NCBI GenBank assembly: GCA_017307375.1 | Contig: JAFKFH010000004.1 | Location: 310,001 to 374,000 of the forward strand | Source: Alphaproteobacteria bacterium | Lineage (GTDB): Bacteria > Pseudomonadota > Alphaproteobacteria > Ferrovibrionales > Ferrovibrionaceae | DNA length: 64,000 bases | Direction of reading: 5' to 3' | Shown: one piece after another, positions 25,577-32,130 of the stretch | Position numbering within the stretch: position 1 is the stretch's first letter | Layout: every line of letters begins with the position of its first letter | Position numbers and translations under genes: made by a program | The notes under the pieces: generated by a model | The model's input: the letters and a program-made list of their open reading frames with translations, nothing else | The model's database searches: none | What the model was told of the DNA's origin: nothing

Positions 25577-26300
25577 TAAATCCTTGTCGTATCAAATCTA
25601 GACGTTGGTCTCTACTTGAATTCCACCAAGAAAGTATAGCATCCCTTTGAGTGTCTGTCACCCAGTTTTTTGGGTGACTATTGATGATGTCTGATACTCT
25701 CGCTTCATGCACTTTTGAAATGCTGTTCAAAGTTTTATCTATTTCATTCTGCATGAGATACTTGCCAAATACAGACGTGATCATTCGCGCACACATCATG
25801 GTATTGTCTTTGTCTTTGAAAGGGAGGTCGCCGGGTGGAAATCCACTGTCAAGCCATGCTCGGGAGAAATCTATTGCAAGCATTCCATAGGTATTTGTTA
25901 AGTTTCGAACTATATAGTTACTAAAATGTCTGTCCGGATTAAATACAAAATGGTCAAAGGCCCATATTTTAGAAAGCGTAGAAGCGAATTCGTCGATTTT
26001 TAATTTATTGTTTGCCAATAAAACGCGCCAGTCCTCGGCTGCCACGCCGCCCTCCCATCGCGATCCGAATGCATATTCTCCGGTGGGTAGCTCAACCTGA
26101 GCAAACGGCGGAACGGCTATTCCGACGCTTGCGGCCAAGCAACTGCAAAACCACTCATTGTGCGGCGTCGTGAGATGGCTGCTCCGATCCTTGATCACGT
26201 ATTCCATGCCATCGTCGCACGCGGCGATGCCAAGGAAATCCGCGCCGTTCACGAGGCTCTTCGGGAGCATGCGCTTAATCTGAAGCTTGGCAATGAGCAT
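25557..26300 (-). CDS. HipA-like protein kinase
   Basis: From the ATG at 26300 the 247-residue protein has a HipA/PI3K-like catalytic core. Lys37 lies in EYVIKDRS (ATP binding), the catalytic loop is NPDRHFSNYIV (Asp123, Asn128), and Asp144 in LAIDFSRAW is a metal ligand. Shorter than classical HipA, it lacks the N-subdomain 1 and fits the compact HipA-like group. It would phosphorylate a protein target; the target is unknown. A GTG at 26363 could extend it but would overlap the next gene. AT-rich and adjacent to the DUF3037 gene, it looks like a mobile toxin or defence module (inference). Confidence 0.75.
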   Translation of the reverse strand: MLIAKLQIKRMLPKSLVNGADFLGIAACDDGMEYVIKDRSSHLTTPHNEWFCSCLAASVGIAVPPFAQVELPTGEYAFGSRWEGGVAAEDWRVLLANNKLKIDEFASTLSKIWAFDHFVFNPDRHFSNYIVRNLTNTYGMLAIDFSRAWLDSGFPPGDLPFKDKDNTMMCARMITSVFGKYLMQNEIDKTLNSISKVHEARVSDIINSHPKNWVTDTQRDAILSWWNSSRDQRLDLIRQGFNDGSYL

Positions 26301-26329
26301 CAAAGACGAATGCCTCTCCAAAGCGGGGT

Positions 26330-26662
26330 TCAGTTTAGGGTGCGACAGCCGGCCGCTCGACACCCTTCCGAGCGGTTCTTGCCGGCATCAATCACCCTCA
26401 GGTTCGATGCCGCGCCACAGCTCGAGGCAGACTGTCCTGTTAGAAAGCACTGCTTCACCGGCTTGATATGGTCGAGGTCCTTGCCGGACGCTTTGCCGCG
26501 CTCACCGGACGGGTCGATCAGCGCCTTGTTGGCCGTGTAGGATTTCTCGGTATGCTTCCGGACTTCAGCGCGATAGGCCGCGTATGCCGGGTCTTTGGCC
26601 CAGCTGGCAGCTGGTGCGACGCTAAGCGCCATGGCGAGCACGGCGGTTCCGACGCGTGCCAT
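26330..26662 (-). CDS. Exported HNH-like small protein
   Basis: A 22-residue signal peptide (MARVGTAVLAMALSVAPAAS, then WAKD) is followed by a short helical part and a core DLDHIKPVKQCFLTG ... ASNLRVIDAGKNRSEGC. The DHI...NL...KNRSEG order is that of HNH-type nucleases, with four cysteines that could bind metal or form disulfides. The last His of a normal HNH site is not evident, so activity is uncertain. It is probably periplasmic or secreted, and lies in one leftward unit with its neighbours. Confidence 0.6.
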   Translation of the reverse strand: MARVGTAVLAMALSVAPAASWAKDPAYAAYRAEVRKHTEKSYTANKALIDPSGERGKASGKDLDHIKPVKQCFLTGQSASSCGAASNLRVIDAGKNRSEGCRAAGCRTLN

Positions 26663-27231
26663 TACTCCGTGCCACCGGGCACCACTCGGTACCCGCAGAA
26701 CCTGCAGACTTTTGCCGCCGCCTTTATCGTCTCTGCGCAGTCGGGACAGGTCATCGTGTCGCCCGGCGGCGGGGCCTGAACTCTGGCAGGCTGGTCGATC
26801 GGCCTAAGTCGCGGAGGCGGTTGATAGTCGGCGGAGGGTTTTACCGCGCGGGCCGCGCTCATCGCCTTCAAAATCTCTTGCCGGATCCTGCCGATGTACG
26901 TGCCATCACGGCTCATCAGTGCTGTCACGGCTCCCGACGATGTCGATATCTCCAGCGCGTGGCTCAAGAACCTGTTGATCGCAGGCCAGATCGTGGCGGC
27001 GGCGATAGCCAGACAAATCAGGCCGCCCAGCGGAGAGCCTGTTTGGAAGAACGCCGGACTGAACAGGATCAGGAGCATGCCGAACCCAGCCAGGAGAATC
27101 CTCCCGATGCCGATCGGCGGCTTCCCGGAAGTGACGGAATTTATCGTCGGTACCGCGTAGGAGGTCGCCCCTATGCGGACTAATTCCTCGGTGATTTCAA
27201 TTCTGCTGTCGCGATAGATCAGATCGCCCAT
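26662..27231 (-). CDS. DUF6232-like membrane protein with C-terminal zinc ribbon
   Basis: The start at 27231 has a good ribosome site (GGGGGAG) and gives 189 residues. The first 45 form a beta-rich PH-like start (DSRIEITEELVRIGATSYAV), then two membrane helices (ILLAGFGMLLILFSP and GGLICLAIAAATIWPA). A linker leads to a zinc ribbon CPDCAETIKAAAKVCRFCGY. This combination is common in bacterial proteins of unknown role. It heads a four-gene leftward unit ending with the DUF3037 gene. Confidence 0.7.
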   Translation of the reverse strand: MGDLIYRDSRIEITEELVRIGATSYAVPTINSVTSGKPPIGIGRILLAGFGMLLILFSPAFFQTGSPLGGLICLAIAAATIWPAINRFLSHALEISTSSGAVTALMSRDGTYIGRIRQEILKAMSAARAVKPSADYQPPPRLRPIDQPARVQAPPPGDTMTCPDCAETIKAAAKVCRFCGYRVVPGGTE

Positions 27232-27419
27232 CGTTTGCTCCCCCAAGCACCTGATGATCTCATCGGTTGTCAAAGGGAGAGTCAAGCCGCCTTGGTCTGG
27301 CGTCAAAGGAGATGGCGCCCAGGCGGCCGCTACACGTTGTCGGGGATCTCGATTGCTATGGCGCAGATGGTCGCCGCCTGGGCGCAATCCAGGGCGATGT
27401 TTCGACCTGGATCGCTAGT

Positions 27420-27707
27420 TCAGCGCTCCTTCGCCGGCAGCTTTGCCGCCTGCCTCAGCGCATCGTTCATCCTGCCTTGCCAGCCATCGCCTGAGGCCTT
27501 GAACGCGGCGATCACGTCCCGGTCCAGGCGGATGCTGATCGCCTCCTTGGTCTCGTCCGCCGGAGGCCTGCCGCGCCGCTTGGCCAGAAAGCCGGCGGGC
27601 AGAACATCTCGCCCGCGCTTGGCCTGCGCGAAGTCCTCTTCGGTCCATTCCGGGCTGTCCATCACCGCAGCCTCGTCCTCCGCCGTGTACCCCTTACGAC
27701 TGGTCAT
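27420..27707 (-). CDS. brnA: BrnA-family antitoxin
   Basis: The 95-residue protein ends in a ribbon-helix-helix segment (EAISIRLDRDVIAAFKASGD, then WQGRMNDALRQ), characteristic of BrnA. The N-terminal part is acidic and would cover the toxin. BrnA binds BrnT and represses the shared operon. Its start lies inside the end of brnT, as in most brnTA pairs. Confidence 0.88.
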   Translation of the reverse strand: MTSRKGYTAEDEAAVMDSPEWTEEDFAQAKRGRDVLPAGFLAKRRGRPPADETKEAISIRLDRDVIAAFKASGDGWQGRMNDALRQAAKLPAKER

Positions 27708-27960
27708 AGCCCTCGCGCTCCTTCCTGTTCGCCGGCCGCATCGAGATCACGCTGATGGCCTCGGTGCCGAGCGGGGAGAAAACCACCACGATCACCCGGT
27801 CGCCCAGCAGGCCGATGGCCTTGAACCGCGGGCGATCGCTGTTGCCCTGGTGGGTCGGGGCGATCAGCGCATCTTCCCAACCGAACCGCTCGGCGTGCGC
27901 CAGGTCGATGCCGTGGCGGGCGAGGTTGGCGAGGCGCTTCGGTTCGTCCCAGGTGATCAT
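27694..27960 (-). CDS. brnT: BrnT-family toxin (RelE-like ribonuclease)
   Basis: The 88-residue sequence shows the BrnT pattern: WDEPKRLANLARHGIDLAHA, RFKAIGLLGDRVIVVVFSP, and a closing AISVISMRPANRKERE with the conserved arginines. BrnT is an RNase-type toxin that slows translation under stress. The toxin gene comes first and is followed by brnA with a 14-base overlap. Just upstream is a 20-bp palindrome, a good operator. Confidence 0.9.
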   Translation of the reverse strand: MITWDEPKRLANLARHGIDLAHAERFGWEDALIAPTHQGNSDRPRFKAIGLLGDRVIVVVFSPLGTEAISVISMRPANRKEREGYDQS

Positions 27961-27962
27961 GG

Positions 27963-28012
27963 ATTATTGTATATACAATAATTCGGGCCGCCGCAACATA
28001 AATGTATATACA
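27963..28012. promoter_or_regulatory. brnTA operator palindromes
   Basis: A perfect 20-bp palindrome (ATTATTGTAT/ATACAATAAT, 27963-27982) begins three bases before the brnT start, and TGTATATACA recurs at 28003-28012. The shared core GTATATAC suggests two BrnA(-BrnT) binding sites over the promoter. Confidence 0.8.
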
Positions 28013-28077
28013 AAAAATAGTGCGGGCGCGGACCGGTGCGTAAGCCGTTCGTCGACACGAGAGCGGCCGGTGGGTGC

Positions 28078-28344
28078 TTACGCCTGCTTTTTCTTTCTGC
28101 CGCGCTTCAGCGGCGGCGGCATCACCGTGTCGGCCGGGATCTCCTCGAGGAGCCGGGACGCGGGTACGCCGAGCCCGGCTGCCAGCCTCTCCAGCCGATC
28201 GAGGCCGATGCCTGCGCGCTTACGCAATATTCGCCAGCAATAGCTATCGGAGATGCCCGACAACTCGGCCAGGCGCTCGACCGACAGGCCGCGCTCGTGG
28301 CAGAGCAGCCGCAGGTTCTGTTCGAGGATGGTGCGCAGCCGCAT
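28078..28344 (-). CDS. XRE-family transcriptional regulator, 88 residues
   Basis: The protein is an HTH_XRE domain (about 1-65: NLRLLCHERGLSVERLAELS, recognition region SGISDSYCWRILRKR) with a short proline and lysine-rich tail. It has no ligand domain. It lies between brnT and the divergent LuxR-type gene and may regulate one of them. It is not the main phage repressor, which sits next to the Cro-like gene. Confidence 0.8.
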   Translation of the reverse strand: MRLRTILEQNLRLLCHERGLSVERLAELSGISDSYCWRILRKRAGIGLDRLERLAAGLGVPASRLLEEIPADTVMPPPLKRGRKKKQA

Positions 28345-28606
28345 GCCCGCAATCGATCACGGCGCGCCCGCTCGAAAAACCTGGACGATCGGTCGGTAAT
28401 TCGGTGATCATCGCCTAGGCTCGGCCGGGGAGTACATTCTGCGCCGAGGATCTGTGCCCAATCGCTCGCCCGTTCCGCGTGTGCCATTGCAAAAAATTCG
28501 CGGCACAATTTCTAAGGCTGGTAGCGAGTTACGCGATCTCCGATTGTTTTTGTGGTGCCCTAGGATTCTAGGTTGCGGCCCCATTGGGTTGTGTTACGGT
28601 TTACGT
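28345..28606. other. Divergent intergenic region with palindrome
   Basis: This stretch separates two divergent regulator genes. It holds CCTAG-GATT-CTAGG (28559-28572) and the first CCATTGGGTTG repeat (28581-28591), whose second copy lies inside the gene at 28626-28636. The repeats bracket the start codon and may be an autoregulatory operator. No gene is visible. Confidence 0.5.
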
Positions 28607-29677
28607 ATGGGGATCGGGGGCGACACCATTGGGTTGCAGGATTTGCCTGCGGACTTGGGCGACACCGCGACGGCGCTGATAGCCAACGCGGCCAGTGTCG
28701 GCGGCGCAATTCTCCTTCTTGACCCTAACGACCGGGTCGCCCTCGCAAACGAGCGACAGCGCCAGCTGATGCCTGTGCCCGAATATGTGGGCCTCACCTA
28801 CACCGAACTTTTCTGGCTGCTGCAGCGCGCTGGTCTGCTGGGCAATCCTGCTGCGAGGGCAAACCCTTCAGCGTGGCTGGAGGTTTCCCAGATTGTTCGC
28901 ACTACCCAAACCTTCACCCAAACGATTTACGCCTATCCTACCGGCCGGGTGGCGATGTCAAATCGCCGCCTCGACAACGGCTGGTCGATACAACTGCGCC
29001 ATCCGGTGGGTGAACTGGCCGACGTTGATCCTGAAGCCGTCCTGCTAACGGCCGTGCGCGCCACCCGTGACGTTGCAGCATTGCGCCGCGCCCTAAACCG
29101 GACTGAGGTTGGCACGGCAATCCTGACCGGGAGCGGCGCACGCTTGTACGCCAACGATGCGTTCGACGACCTCGTGCGCAAGGCCAACGGGCTCGTGTCG
29201 GCGGCGGGAGGGCGTGTAGCTGCCGCGCATCCGGACGATGAGCAACACTGGCAAGACGCGCTGCGCGCCGCGGTCGCTGGCGGCCGCGGCCTCGCCTTGC
29301 TGCGGCGTAGAGGCGGGACAACGGCGCTCGCCGTCAATCTGCTGCCCGGTGAGCACGAGAATACTGTCATTGTGCTGGCTGCCGTGCCGCGTCAACGACT
29401 TTCCTCGCCGGCGGCCGACTGGCTCCGCGAACTCGGGCTTCGAGCGTCAGAGGTCGAAGTGCTTGGGGCGATGATGCAAGGCATGCCTACCTCGGCGATC
29501 GCGTCTCAGCTCGATGTGACGCCGGGAACAATCAACGCGGCGATCAGTCGGGCGCGAACGGCCCTGCGCGATCGAGGTCTTTCCGTCGACGGACCGGGGC
29601 TGCTGGCACTGGCCCTTCAGATGTCGACGATCACGAGGGCCCCATCGGAGGGGCGAACAGGAGGGCAAGATGGTTGA
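28607..29677 (+). CDS. PAS-like / LuxR-type HTH regulator
   Basis: The 356-residue protein has an N-terminal PAS-like region (AILLLDPNDRVALANERQRQ, about 30-130), a second sensor-like part, and a C-terminal LuxR-type HTH (LRASEVEVLGAMMQGMPTSA followed by IASQLDVTPGTINAAISRAR). It should be a cytoplasmic transcription factor responding to a small ligand or redox state. The ATG at 28607 is used; the longer frame upstream has no support. It overlaps the following 139-residue gene and reads against the neighbouring cargo. Confidence 0.75.
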   Translation: MGIGGDTIGLQDLPADLGDTATALIANAASVGGAILLLDPNDRVALANERQRQLMPVPEYVGLTYTELFWLLQRAGLLGNPAARANPSAWLEVSQIVRTTQTFTQTIYAYPTGRVAMSNRRLDNGWSIQLRHPVGELADVDPEAVLLTAVRATRDVAALRRALNRTEVGTAILTGSGARLYANDAFDDLVRKANGLVSAAGGRVAAAHPDDEQHWQDALRAAVAGGRGLALLRRRGGTTALAVNLLPGEHENTVIVLAAVPRQRLSSPAADWLRELGLRASEVEVLGAMMQGMPTSAIASQLDVTPGTINAAISRARTALRDRGLSVDGPGLLALALQMSTITRAPSEGRTGGQDG

Positions 29678-30089
29678 GACGATCACCCAGGACTTTGTTG
29701 CGTCGACTTACGGGAAATCCCTCATTGCGACGGGGATGACCGCTGACCAGGTTGGGCAGGGCTATCAAGATCTCCGGATCATCCTCGAAGCATGCGGCCA
29801 TGCCGGGGTGCAGAAATTTGCGATGACCGACCTGGCTGACCGCGTGCTGCACGAGGTGCTGGATACCGACGCGCTCGGCACGTTCGTGGCCGACGTCTGG
29901 GGCGCCGGATCTCGCCTGGTCCACGATACCGATGCCTGGGGCACGCCGGAGTTCGCCGAGGCTTGGCGCAACACGCGCGCCGCTTTCGCCGAGGCTGGCA
30001 TCACTCTCGCCCCGGAAGCGGGAGTAGCGCGTTCCGACGGGCGAGCGGCAGCCTTCTGCCTGATTTTCGTTCCTGCGCCAGTGCATTGA
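29670..30089 (+). CDS. Unknown 139-residue partner of the LuxR-type regulator
   Basis: The ATG lies inside the end of the regulator gene and has a strong ribosome site (CAGGAGGGCAAG). The protein (MVETITQDFVASTYGKSLIA, DLADRVLHEVLDTDALGTFV) is soluble and helical with an acidic middle. Tight coupling suggests a functional pair. No family recognised. Confidence 0.65.
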   Translation: MVETITQDFVASTYGKSLIATGMTADQVGQGYQDLRIILEACGHAGVQKFAMTDLADRVLHEVLDTDALGTFVADVWGAGSRLVHDTDAWGTPEFAEAWRNTRAAFAEAGITLAPEAGVARSDGRAAAFCLIFVPAPVH

Positions 30090-30149
30090 TGCGCATAGGC
30101 TGAGCGTTCATTGTGCGGGGGCGAAAGCCCCCGCCGTTTCGGGGTGACG

Positions 30150-30413
30150 ATGACCGGGAGCAGGATCGAAGCGACGTTTGAGCGCTTCTTCGCCGAGCTG
30201 GTGGCGGAAGGGTTCAGTGCTGAAGATGCCGAGGCGGCCGCGGTCCGTGGTTGCGCGTCATTCTACAGCCTTACTGTCCAGGCCCTTGAAGTTCATCTTC
30301 GCGGGCGGTTGCTTCATCGGGCTCCTCGTTCCGATAAATCTGAATTGCCTTCCTCGCGAGTTTCCCGGGGTCGGTTGGCTTTCCCTCGTAGATACTACAG
30401 GCGGCCGCAATAG
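30150..30413 (+). CDS. Uncertain small reading frame antisense to the repressor end
   Basis: MTGSRIEATFERFFAELVAE starts a plausible helical protein, but the last 45 residues are antisense to the repressor gene and are arginine-rich, as shadow frames are. It may be a gene that has lost its proper end. Low confidence. Confidence 0.35.
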   Translation: MTGSRIEATFERFFAELVAEGFSAEDAEAAAVRGCASFYSLTVQALEVHLRGRLLHRAPRSDKSELPSSRVSRGRLAFPRRYYRRPQ

Positions 30414-30741
30414 ATCGCCGCAACAGGTCATAGTTTATCAAATTGAAGCTCTGCCCAGGTTTTACCGGCAAGCTTGTATCGCGTTCGGACAAGTTCGGTC
30501 GAGTATCTGGCTTTAGAACAACTCTCGGCTGACTGCGAAGATCATCGGCTGAAACTTGTAGGATTTTCGCAAGTTCATCTCGGACGTCCTCTTTTAGAGA
30601 GGCCGGTACGCCGCGTTCGATGAACTGCTGAATGTATGCGTGATTTTTGCCCAGCGAAATCGAGACCTCTCGCATGTTGAGGCTCAGTTCTTTGATGCGG
30701 TTCAGAACCAGCTGGCGCACATGTTCGGACATAGGAAGCAT
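30271..30741 (-). CDS. Phage repressor (CI-like), short form
   Basis: The 156-residue protein begins with a helix-turn-helix domain in the style of alphaproteobacterial prophage repressors: RIKELSLNMREVSISLGKNH followed by AYIQQFIERGVPASLKEDVR. The usual C-terminal peptidase S24 self-cleavage domain is not visible; the rest is a charged helical part. Induction may therefore not use RecA-type cleavage (inference). It is divergent from the Cro-like gene across shared operators. MSEHV (30732) is an alternative start. Confidence 0.8.
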   Translation of the reverse strand: MLPMSEHVRQLVLNRIKELSLNMREVSISLGKNHAYIQQFIERGVPASLKEDVRDELAKILQVSADDLRSQPRVVLKPDTRPNLSERDTSLPVKPGQSFNLINYDLLRRSIAAACSIYEGKPTDPGKLARKAIQIYRNEEPDEATAREDELQGPGQ

Positions 30742-30829
30742 CCTATTTCGGGTTCCTGTTGCCGCCCACTAGGAACATGCCTATCGATGCCGCTTGACAA
30801 ATAGGAATAGGCCTACACAATAGGCCTAT
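30742..30829. promoter_or_regulatory. Right operator region with divergent promoters (OR/PR/PRM-like)
   Basis: A rightward promoter TTGACA (30794-30799) / 17 nt / ACAATA (30817-30822) ends six bases before the Cro-like ATG. A leftward one, TTGTCA / 17 nt / TGTTCC, overlaps its -35 box. Operator half-sites AATAGG/CCTAT occur repeatedly: CCTATT at 30742, AATAGGAATAGG at 30800-30811, and palindrome ATAGGCCTAT at 30820-30829 over the start codon. It shares an 18-bp block with the left operator. Confidence 0.8.
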
Positions 30830-31046
30830 GTTGACGCGCGAAACGTTCCTGGCCGAGATCGAGGCGTTCCTGAAAGCATCGGGCATGACGGCGACTGCTT
30901 TCGGCAAGGAGGCTGTCAGCGATCCGAATTTTGTCTTCGATCTGCGGCGTGGGCGCCGGGCCAACCTTGAATTGGTTGAAAAAGCGCAGCGACTTATCGC
31001 CAAGCACGCGCCGGTCGAGGCTACCCGAACCGGTGAGGCCGCCTGA
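30828..31046 (+). CDS. Cro-like small regulator
   Basis: The 72-residue protein (RETFLAEIEAFLKASGMTAT, AFGKEAVSDPNFVFDLRRGR) follows the pattern of short HTH proteins next to repressors in alphaproteobacterial prophages. It heads the rightward early operon. No ribosome site precedes the ATG, and the promoter places transcription start at or within a few bases of it, so the mRNA may be leaderless. Confidence 0.75.
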   Translation: MLTRETFLAEIEAFLKASGMTATAFGKEAVSDPNFVFDLRRGRRANLELVEKAQRLIAKHAPVEATRTGEAA

Positions 31047-31255
31047 TGGCGCCGGCCGCGATGCTCGCCTCCGATGGCCGCGGGCAGGCGCTGGCCGCCT
31101 TCGTGCTGCATGCGCATCGGCCGCCTCGGGCGATGGCGCAACCGCTCACCGATATCCATCAGCCGCGCCCCCCGATCCGTCGCCTGCTGACGACGGATGA
31201 ACTGATCGCCGCGCTTGCGGCCGAAACCGATCCGAGCCCTGCGGTGCGCCCATGA
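31046..31255 (+). CDS. Small phage protein, 69 residues
   Basis: The ATG overlaps the Cro-like stop (TGATG). The protein (FVLHAHRPPRAMAQPLTDIH, RRLLTTDELIAALAAETD) is soluble with a proline-rich centre. No family recognised. Confidence 0.5.
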   Translation: MAPAAMLASDGRGQALAAFVLHAHRPPRAMAQPLTDIHQPRPPIRRLLTTDELIAALAAETDPSPAVRP

Positions 31256-31446
31256 CCGACCTGCTCGACCTCCGGCAGATCGCCCTGGTCCTGGTCTGGG
31301 CCGCCCTCAGCGGCGGCACGATCGGGCTGATCGTCTACGGCGCATGGCGCCTCTGGCGCGCCTACACCCATCCCGAGCCGGCCGACCTCGCCGAGGGCGA
31401 GGACGGGCTCGACTGGGTGCGCTCCCGCAACGGGGAGAGCGGCTAG
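31252..31446 (+). CDS. Single-pass membrane protein, 64 residues
   Basis: One membrane helix (IALVLVWAALSGGTIGLIVY) is followed by an acidic cytoplasmic tail (DLAEGEDGLDW). It overlaps the upstream gene as ATGA and is directly followed by another membrane peptide gene. The pair may act together; role unknown. Confidence 0.6.
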   Translation: MTDLLDLRQIALVLVWAALSGGTIGLIVYGAWRLWRAYTHPEPADLAEGEDGLDWVRSRNGESG

Positions 31447-31644
31447 ATGAACTGGTTCTTCTCCGACGCCTGCGACCAGGTCGGCCGGATACTCATCCTG
31501 CTGTTCGCCGCCGTGCTGTTCCTCGGTTGCATCGCCGCGGCCATCGGCTTCATCGCCGCCGGGCGCGAGGTGCTGGCGGCGCTGTTCATCCTGTTTGCCA
31601 TCGGCCTGGCGCTGGGTGCCGGCCGGCTGATGGTGAGGCGCTGA
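31447..31644 (+). CDS. Two-helix membrane protein, 65 residues
   Basis: Two hydrophobic segments (ILILLFAAVLFLGCIAAAIG and VLAALFILFAIGLALGAG) with a short turn between them give a holin-like or superinfection-exclusion-like shape. The early position argues against a lysis holin. It begins at the base after the upstream stop. Function unknown. Confidence 0.55.
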   Translation: MNWFFSDACDQVGRILILLFAAVLFLGCIAAAIGFIAAGREVLAALFILFAIGLALGAGRLMVRR

Positions 31645-31645
31645 G

Positions 31646-31705
31646 ATGGCGATCGCACGGGCCTTCGCCATCGTCGCCCCGGTCCGGGCGGGTGGCCGCG
31701 CATGA
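31646..31705 (+). CDS. Tiny coupled reading frame, 19 residues
   Basis: MAIARAFAIVAPVRAGGRA fills the space between the two-helix protein and the HTH protein and ends on an ATGA overlap. It may act only in translational coupling. Confidence 0.3.
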   Translation: MAIARAFAIVAPVRAGGRA

Positions 31706-32130
31706 CGGATGCGGACGACATGGGCGACGTCGCGCCCGGCTTCCGGCAGAAGCTCGAAGCGCGCGATTTCCGGGTTTGCCGCCTCTACACGGTCGATCGT
31801 CTGTCGATGCCGGATATCGCCCGGCAGACGAGCCTGAGCCGCAGCGCGATCCACGGGATCCTGCATCGCTACGGCGTCCCGATCCGGGAGCGAGGCGGCG
31901 CGAACCGGCCGAGGATGTCGGCCTATGGCCCCTTCCGGCCGACGCGCATGCACCCGGCCGATCTGGGCCTCGTCTTTCGTGCATCCGGTCTGAGCGACAT
32001 CGATCTCCATGGCGCCAGGATGTACCAGGCCACCGCGCATGTCTGCACCCGCGGTCAGGCAGATCTGCATGCCGCCGCCACGGCCGGCCAGCCCCTTCAG
32101 ACCCAACAGCACAACGGGGAAACCGCATGA
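31702..32130 (+). CDS. HTH DNA-binding protein, 142 residues
   Basis: A helix-turn-helix of the resolvase/sigma-like type (YTVDRLSMPDIARQTSLSRS then AIHGILHRYGVPI, about 25-65) is followed by a basic part. It is likely a regulator within the early operon. Stop and next start overlap. Confidence 0.65.
   Translation: MTDADDMGDVAPGFRQKLEARDFRVCRLYTVDRLSMPDIARQTSLSRSAIHGILHRYGVPIRERGGANRPRMSAYGPFRPTRMHPADLGLVFRASGLSDIDLHGARMYQATAHVCTRGQADLHAAATAGQPLQTQQHNGETA

Noticed and set aside
27267-27494. Plus-strand frame between the DUF6232-like gene and brnA
   Set aside because: A ribosome-like GGAG precedes ATG 27312, but its second half is antisense to brnA and it matches nothing recognised.
31252-31644. 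Holin/lysis cassette
   Set aside because: The small membrane proteins have holin-like shape, but they lie in the early region with no endolysin nearby.
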